DNA of 64,000 nt, taken from Mycobacterium sp. OTB74 (GTDB lineage: Bacteria; Actinomycetota; Actinomycetes; Mycobacteriales; Mycobacteriaceae). The position numbers were made by a program, and so were the translations under genes. The notes under the pieces were generated by a model. It had not been told where the DNA came from. It worked only from the letters and a program-made list of their open reading frames with translations, and searched no databases. Of this stretch, positions 59,743 to 64,000 are shown piece after piece. The DNA is taken from positions 372,001 through 436,000 of the forward strand of contig NZ_JARXVD010000001.1 in the NCBI RefSeq assembly GCF_029892685.1. Reading direction: 5' to 3'. Numbering within the stretch: position 1 is the first letter of the stretch; each line of letters begins with the position of its first letter.

Positions 59743-60993
59743 ATGACCGCCGCACCCGAACGGCTGCCATATTTGGCCGTCGACGTCGACAACCACTACT
59801 ACGAACCGATTGACGCGTTCACTCGGCATCTGCCCAAGCAATTCAAAACCCGCGGCGTGCAAATGGTTCAGGACGGCAAGCGCACACTGGCGATGATGGG
59901 GGAGAAGGTCAACCACTTCATCCCCAACCCCACATTTGACCCGATCATCGAACCGGGTTGCCTCGACCTGCTTTTCCGCGGCGAGATTCCCGAGGGTGTC
60001 GACCCTGCGTCACTGATGAAGGTGGACCGGCTCTCCGAGCATCCCGAGTACCAGAACCGCGATGCCCGGGTGAAGGTGCTGGATCGGCAGCGCCTCGAAA
60101 CCGTGTTCATGCTGCCGACTTTCGCGTGCGGCGTGGAGGAGGGCCTGAAGCACGATATCGAGGCCACCATGGCGTCGGTTCATGCTTTCAACCTGTGGCT
60201 CGATGAAGACTGGGGCTTCGATCGGCCCGACGGCCGCTTCGTGTCGGCGCCCATCATTTCGCTCGCTGACCCTGAAAAGGCCGTTGAGGAAGTCGAATTC
60301 GTGATCAGCCGCGGTGCCAAGCTGGTGTGTGTGCGGCCTGCTCCGGTGCCGGGTGTGGCCAAGCCACGTTCACTGGGAGATCCGCTGCACGACCCGGTCT
60401 GGGCACGGCTGGCCGAGGCGGGTGTCGGGGTGGTCTTCCACCTGTCCGACTCGGGTTACATGGCGGTACCGGCGTTGTGGGGCGGTAGCGGCGTGTTCAA
60501 GGGGTTCGGCAAGCGCGATCCGCTGGACATGGTGATCATGGACGACCGCGCGATCCACGACACCATGGCCTCGATGATCGTGCACCAGGTGTTCACCCGG
60601 CACCCCAAGCTCAAGGTCGTCAGCATCGAAAACGGTTCGTACTTCGTCTATCGGCTGATCAAGCGACTCAAGAAGGCTGCCAACAACGCGCCCTACCACT
60701 TCAAGGAAGACCCGGTGGAGCAGCTGCGCAACAACGTCTGGATCGCCCCGTACTACGAGGACGACGTGAAGCTGCTCGCCGACACCATCGGCGTGGACAA
60801 GATCCTGTTCGGCTCGGACTGGCCGCACGGAGAGGGTCTGGCCGATCCGACCACCTTCACCGCCGACATCCCGCAGTTCCCCGAGTTCAGTCACGAGGAC
60901 ACGCGGATGGTCATGCGCGACAACGCACTGACCCTGCTTGGGGATCCGGATCGGGTCGCGCCTGGTGCACAACATCTGAGCGCGTCGGTCTAG
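59743..60993 (+). CDS. Amidohydrolase-2 (ACMSD-fold) family metalloenzyme
   Basis: A 416-residue TIM-barrel protein related to the one at 25504. N-terminal metal site: AVDVDNHYYEPIDAF. Central MLPTFACGVEE and VVFHLSDSGYM. C-terminal FGSDWPHGEGLADP carries the catalytic Asp. The gene starts 4 bases after the crotonase stop. With the smaller relative at 62597, it flanks a ligase gene. C-C hydrolysis or decarboxylation of a CoA-linked or free acid is possible but not demonstrated for this subgroup. Confidence 0.87.
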   Translation: MTAAPERLPYLAVDVDNHYYEPIDAFTRHLPKQFKTRGVQMVQDGKRTLAMMGEKVNHFIPNPTFDPIIEPGCLDLLFRGEIPEGVDPASLMKVDRLSEHPEYQNRDARVKVLDRQRLETVFMLPTFACGVEEGLKHDIEATMASVHAFNLWLDEDWGFDRPDGRFVSAPIISLADPEKAVEEVEFVISRGAKLVCVRPAPVPGVAKPRSLGDPLHDPVWARLAEAGVGVVFHLSDSGYMAVPALWGGSGVFKGFGKRDPLDMVIMDDRAIHDTMASMIVHQVFTRHPKLKVVSIENGSYFVYRLIKRLKKAANNAPYHFKEDPVEQLRNNVWIAPYYEDDVKLLADTIGVDKILFGSDWPHGEGLADPTTFTADIPQFPEFSHEDTRMVMRDNALTLLGDPDRVAPGAQHLSASV

Positions 60994-60998
60994 TCGCT

Positions 60999-62600
60999 GT
61001 GGCCGAATGGACCATCGGGGCCGTCCTCGATGCGATCGCCGAAGCGGTACCCGATCGCGAGATGACGGTGTGCGGTGACAGGCGAACCACCTTCGCCCAG
61101 GGTGCGGACCTGACCCGGCGACTTGCCAACTATCTGGCGTCGCGCGGGTTGGGCGCGCACCGCGAACGTGCAGAACTCGATCGGTGGCAGTGCGGGCAGG
61201 ACAGGGTCGCGCTGTTGATGCACAACGACCTCTATCCAGAGATGATCGTTGGTTGCCTCAAAGCGCGCACCGTGCCGTTCAACGTCAACTACTACTACTC
61301 GCCCGGCGAGGTTGCCGATCTGCTGGCGTATCTACGTCCGCGGGCGGTGATCTATCACCGGTCACTGGGCGCGAAGTTCGCCGATGTTCTCCAAGCGGAT
61401 GTGCTGATCTCCGTGGACGACGGTGAGGGGGCTGAGCTCGCGGGCTCAGTGTCCCTGGATGACGCTCTGGCACAAGGTGATACCGGTGCTGCACCGGTCG
61501 GCTCGCCCGATGATCTGCTGATGGTCTGTACCGGTGGCACCACCGGCCGGCCCAAGGGCGTGATGTGGCGCCAAGGCGACATCTACGTGTCGTCCATGAA
61601 CGGCGCCGATCATGATGAGGTCTCGGAGATCCATACAAAGGTTGCCAACGCCGGAGCGCCCTGGTTCGCGGTGTCTCCGTTGATGCACGCCGCCGGAATG
61701 TGGACGGCGTTCTCCGGTCTGCTGTCGGGGCAGACGGTGGTGCTGCACGACACCAAGCCCAAGTTCGACCCGCGCACGGTCCTGGAGACCGCCGAGCGCG
61801 AGAAGATCGGCCTGATGACCATGGTCGGGGATGCGTACGCCGCCCCGATTGTCGAGGAACTGGACCGACGGTCGTACGACCTGTCCTCGATGTTCGCCAT
61901 CGGCACCGGCGGCGCGGCCACCAACCCGAAACATCAACGCGCACTGCTCGAACACATTCCGCAGATCACCGTCATCAATGGCTTCGGTTCGTCGGAGACC
62001 GGCAACATGGGCTTCGGCCACACGCAGCGCCAGACTCCGACCGCTGACACGTTTCAGCTACGGGCCGGTGCGCTTGTTCTCGCTGAGGACTACTCGCGGT
62101 TCCTGCAACCCGGTGACCCCGAGGTGGGCTGGGTGGCCCGTAACGGCCGAATCCCGTTGGGGTACTTCGAGGATGAGGCGGCGACGGCGAAGACGTTCCC
62201 TGACGTCGGCGGTGAGCGAGTGGTGGTCTCGGGTGACCGCGCTGTGCTGGAGGCAGACGGCACACTACGGCTGCACGGCCGGGATTCGTTGGTGGTCAAC
62301 ACCGGTGGCGAAAAGGTGTTCGTCGAAGAGGTCGAAGAGGCCTTGCGCGCACATCCACTCGTGGTCGACGCACTGGCCGTCGGTCGGCCCAGCGAGCGCT
62401 GGGGTGAAGAGCTGGTGGCGCTGGTGGCGGTGCGCAGTGACGTGAGCGGCCAGACTCTGCGAGAGCACTGCGCCACCCGGTTGGCCCGGTTCAAGCTGCC
62501 CAAGGATGTGCTGTTCGTGGCGGAGATTCGCCGGCTCGGAAACGGCAAAGCCGATTACCGCTGGGCCAAAAAACTCGCGGTGGGAGAGGTACGAGTGTGA
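60999..62600 (+). CDS. FadD19-like acyl-CoA synthetase
   Basis: A 533-residue ligase starting at GTG 60999. The P-loop reads LLMVCTGGTTGRPKGVMWRQGDIY. GGTTG with MWR matches the FadD19 group, which activates steroid side-chain acids. NGFGSSETGNMGFG and VNTGGEKVFVEEVEEALR follow. Catalytic Lys is in GNGKADYRW. Residues about 52-66 hold an extra segment (AHRERAELDRWQCGQD) before the ALLMHN strand. Its start lies 5 bases after the amidohydrolase stop and its stop overlaps the next gene. A bulky cyclic or branched acid substrate is likely by analogy. Confidence 0.9.
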   Translation: MAEWTIGAVLDAIAEAVPDREMTVCGDRRTTFAQGADLTRRLANYLASRGLGAHRERAELDRWQCGQDRVALLMHNDLYPEMIVGCLKARTVPFNVNYYYSPGEVADLLAYLRPRAVIYHRSLGAKFADVLQADVLISVDDGEGAELAGSVSLDDALAQGDTGAAPVGSPDDLLMVCTGGTTGRPKGVMWRQGDIYVSSMNGADHDEVSEIHTKVANAGAPWFAVSPLMHAAGMWTAFSGLLSGQTVVLHDTKPKFDPRTVLETAEREKIGLMTMVGDAYAAPIVEELDRRSYDLSSMFAIGTGGAATNPKHQRALLEHIPQITVINGFGSSETGNMGFGHTQRQTPTADTFQLRAGALVLAEDYSRFLQPGDPEVGWVARNGRIPLGYFEDEAATAKTFPDVGGERVVVSGDRAVLEADGTLRLHGRDSLVVNTGGEKVFVEEVEEALRAHPLVVDALAVGRPSERWGEELVALVAVRSDVSGQTLREHCATRLARFKLPKDVLFVAEIRRLGNGKADYRWAKKLAVGEVRV

Positions 62601-63433
62601 CGACCAAGGTAATTGACTGTCTGGCCAACGTGCACTTCGGCGAGACCGCGAATCAGCCGACCTTCATGAAGAAGGTGCGCGACGACTACTTCAAGGGCCC
62701 GAAGTCGTTGTACGACCAGATCGAGCTACCCGAGTTGCTCGACGAGATGGATGCGCACGGCGTGCAGCGGGCCATCCTGATGGACAACCTGACCAAGCCG
62801 TCGGTGACCGCACGCAAGTTCGTCGAGGCCGAACCGGAGCGATTCGCACTGGCGGTCGGCGGGGTCAATCTGCTGCGGCCCATCCCGTCGCTGCGGGAGC
62901 TGACCGCGATGGTCAGTGACCTGCCAGTGGCGTATGCCGTTGTCGGACCGAGCTTCTGGGGTGACGGACAGTACCCGCCCAGTGACGCCGTGTACTACCC
63001 GCTGTACACCAAGTGCGCCGAGTTGGAGCTGCCGCTGTGTGTGAACACTGGGCTGCCCGGACCGCCCATCCCCGGTGAGGTGCAGAACCCGATCCATCTG
63101 GATCGGGTATGTGTCCGGTTCCCCGAGCTCAAGCTCTGCATGATTCACGGCGCAGATCCCTGGTGGGACATAGCAATCCGAATGCTGATCAAGTATCAGA
63201 ACCTCAGGCTGATGACCTCGGCCTGGTCGCCCAAGCGGCTACCGGAATCGCTGTTGCACTACATGCGCACGCGCGGCCCGAACAAGATCATCTTCGCCTC
63301 GGACTTCCCGGTGCTGCGGATGAGCCGGGTGGTGCCGGAGGCGCTGGCTCTGGATCTGCCCGCCGACGTGCTCGAGAACTACCTTTACAACAACGCCGCG
63401 GAATTCTTCTTCGGCGAGGGACAGGAGAACTGA
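62597..63433 (+). CDS. Short amidohydrolase-2 family protein
   Basis: A 278-residue protein, GTG at 62597 overlapping the ligase stop. N-terminal site reads VIDCLANVHFGE. ELCMIHGADPWWDI-type central His is in CMIHGADPW. The C-terminal Asp is in IFASDFPVLRMSR. It is shorter than the two other amidohydrolases in the window and lacks their metal-binding HVVEP/HYYEP motif, so metal content may differ. It is followed 2 bases later by an acyl-CoA dehydrogenase gene. Confidence 0.83.
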   Translation: MTTKVIDCLANVHFGETANQPTFMKKVRDDYFKGPKSLYDQIELPELLDEMDAHGVQRAILMDNLTKPSVTARKFVEAEPERFALAVGGVNLLRPIPSLRELTAMVSDLPVAYAVVGPSFWGDGQYPPSDAVYYPLYTKCAELELPLCVNTGLPGPPIPGEVQNPIHLDRVCVRFPELKLCMIHGADPWWDIAIRMLIKYQNLRLMTSAWSPKRLPESLLHYMRTRGPNKIIFASDFPVLRMSRVVPEALALDLPADVLENYLYNNAAEFFFGEGQEN

Positions 63434-63435
63434 CG

Positions 63436-64000
63436 ATGGACCGCTATGAACTGCGGCGGCTGGACTACAGCCTGACCGAGGACCACACCGATCTGCAGGC
63501 CGCGTATCGGCAGTTCTTCAAGACCCACTGCGACATCGAAACCGTACGGGCCGCCGAGCCGGCCGGATTCGACAAGAGTCTGTGGGAACGACTGTGCGCC
63601 ATGGGCGCAACCACAATGGGCCTGCCCGAGTCCGTCGGCGGCGACGGCGCTACCCTGGTCGACCTCACCCTGGTGGCCGAGGAACTGGGCCGGACGCTGG
63701 CACCGGTGCCGTGGATCGACCACGTGGTGGGCTCGCGGCTGCTGGCCCGGCTGGGCGCACTGGACTCAGCTGAGATCGTCGCCGGAACCCAGATTGTCGC
63801 GATCGACCCGCAGCAGGTGAGCCCGAGCGGTCCGCGGCTGATTCCGGCCGGGGCCATCGCCGACCACGTCGTCGTCCGCGACGGTGAGGGAGATGGCGCC
63901 GTCGTGCTGCTCACCTTCGCCAGCCGGCCGGCCAAAGTCGACAACATCGGCAAGCTGCCCATGGCGTGGGTTGATCCTGCGCTCGCCGACAGTCGCACGG
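63436..64000 (+). CDS. Acyl-CoA dehydrogenase, N-terminal part (runs off the window)
   Basis: An open frame from ATG 63436 (MDRYELRRLDYSLTED) continues to the window edge, 188 codons. It has the helical N-terminal domain of FadE proteins: HTDLQAAYRQFFKTHCD, LWERLCAMGATTMGLPESVGGDGATLVDLTLVAEELGRTLAPVPW. The flavin and catalytic regions lie beyond the window. It starts 2 bases after the amidohydrolase stop. The pattern resembles the non-canonical partner subunits of heteromeric acyl-CoA dehydrogenases, but the decisive residues are not visible. Confidence 0.85.
   Translation, partial: MDRYELRRLDYSLTEDHTDLQAAYRQFFKTHCDIETVRAAEPAGFDKSLWERLCAMGATTMGLPESVGGDGATLVDLTLVAEELGRTLAPVPWIDHVVGSRLLARLGALDSAEIVAGTQIVAIDPQQVSPSGPRLIPAGAIADHVVVRDGEGDGAVVLLTFASRPAKVDNIGKLPMAWVDPALADSRT

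Noticed and set aside
8211-64000. Assignment of the locus to the cholesterol (KstR/KstR2) regulon
   Set aside because: No convincing KstR-type operator or ring-degradation marker genes were found in the window.
1-64000. tRNA, rRNA, CRISPR arrays and riboswitches
   Set aside because: No spaced direct-repeat array, cloverleaf-like gene or known riboswitch core was recognised by reading both strands; a covariance-model scan was not possible.

Overview
The window looks like chromosome from a Mycobacterium/Mycolicibacterium-type actinobacterium. It is GC-rich with many GTG starts and ATGA/GTGA stop-start overlaps. Its families are typical of mycobacteria: FadD, FadE, EchA and FadA paralogues, mycofactocin-type SDRs, AveC-like membrane proteins, a DUF222/HNH (13E12-type) protein, a FprB-like ferredoxin reductase and EthR-like TetR proteins. 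No rRNA, tRNA, CRISPR array, insertion sequence or prophage was recognised. Species was not assigned.

Layout. 1-3.0 kb: the end of a crotonase gene, a TetR regulator and an orphan DUF4157 protein with two zincin motifs. 3.0-8.2 kb: two small secreted proteins, a GerW-like mini-protein, a Tat-type deaminase, a family 39 glycosyltransferase and a DUF2127 membrane protein. 8.2-11.9 kb (minus strand): an acyl-CoA ligase, a double TetR regulator and an SDR. 12.0-24.6 kb (plus strand): a tightly packed set with a VWA protein, a MoxR/NorQ-type ATPase, a signal-less substrate-binding protein, two AveC-like membrane proteins, three SDRs (one mycofactocin-type), an aldehyde dehydrogenase, two cytochromes P450 and a 34-residue membrane micro-protein. 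24.6-28.4 kb: AraC regulator, amidohydrolase, HNH protein. 28.4-34.8 kb: a TetR-type ligand domain without a visible HTH, a ferredoxin/ferredoxin reductase fusion, a paired acyl-CoA dehydrogenase set, a short flavoprotein and a MaoC hydratase. 34.8-42.9 kb: acyl-CoA dehydrogenase; SDR, thiolase, acyl-CoA dehydrogenase and GntR; monooxygenase, TetR and hydrolase. 42.9-52.15 kb (minus strand): an eight-gene overlapping operon of three crotonases, four ligases and a mycofactocin-type SDR. 52.4-64 kb: thioesterase, crotonase and thiolase; a TetR gene; then crotonases, SDR, DapA-like aldolase, amidohydrolases, a FadD19-like ligase and the start of an acyl-CoA dehydrogenase.

How it may work. From about 8 kb to the right edge the content fits one or a few linked CoA-thioester pathways for a bulky, probably alicyclic or terpenoid/steroid-like substrate. 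P450s, dehydrogenases and the FMO would oxidise it. Ligases would add CoA. Dehydrogenases, hydratases and thiolases would shorten it. Amidohydrolase-fold, DapA-like and atypical crotonase enzymes could do C-C bond chemistry. The substrate cannot be read from the sequence. Several regulators sit beside inverted-repeat operator candidates, and one TACTGTA half-site type recurs at three promoters between 52 and 59 kb.

The strongest candidates for undescribed biology are the AveC/P450/MoxR-VWA/solute-binding-protein cluster, the orphan DUF4157 protein, a tandem repeat that copies a translation start region, and the 34-residue micro-protein.
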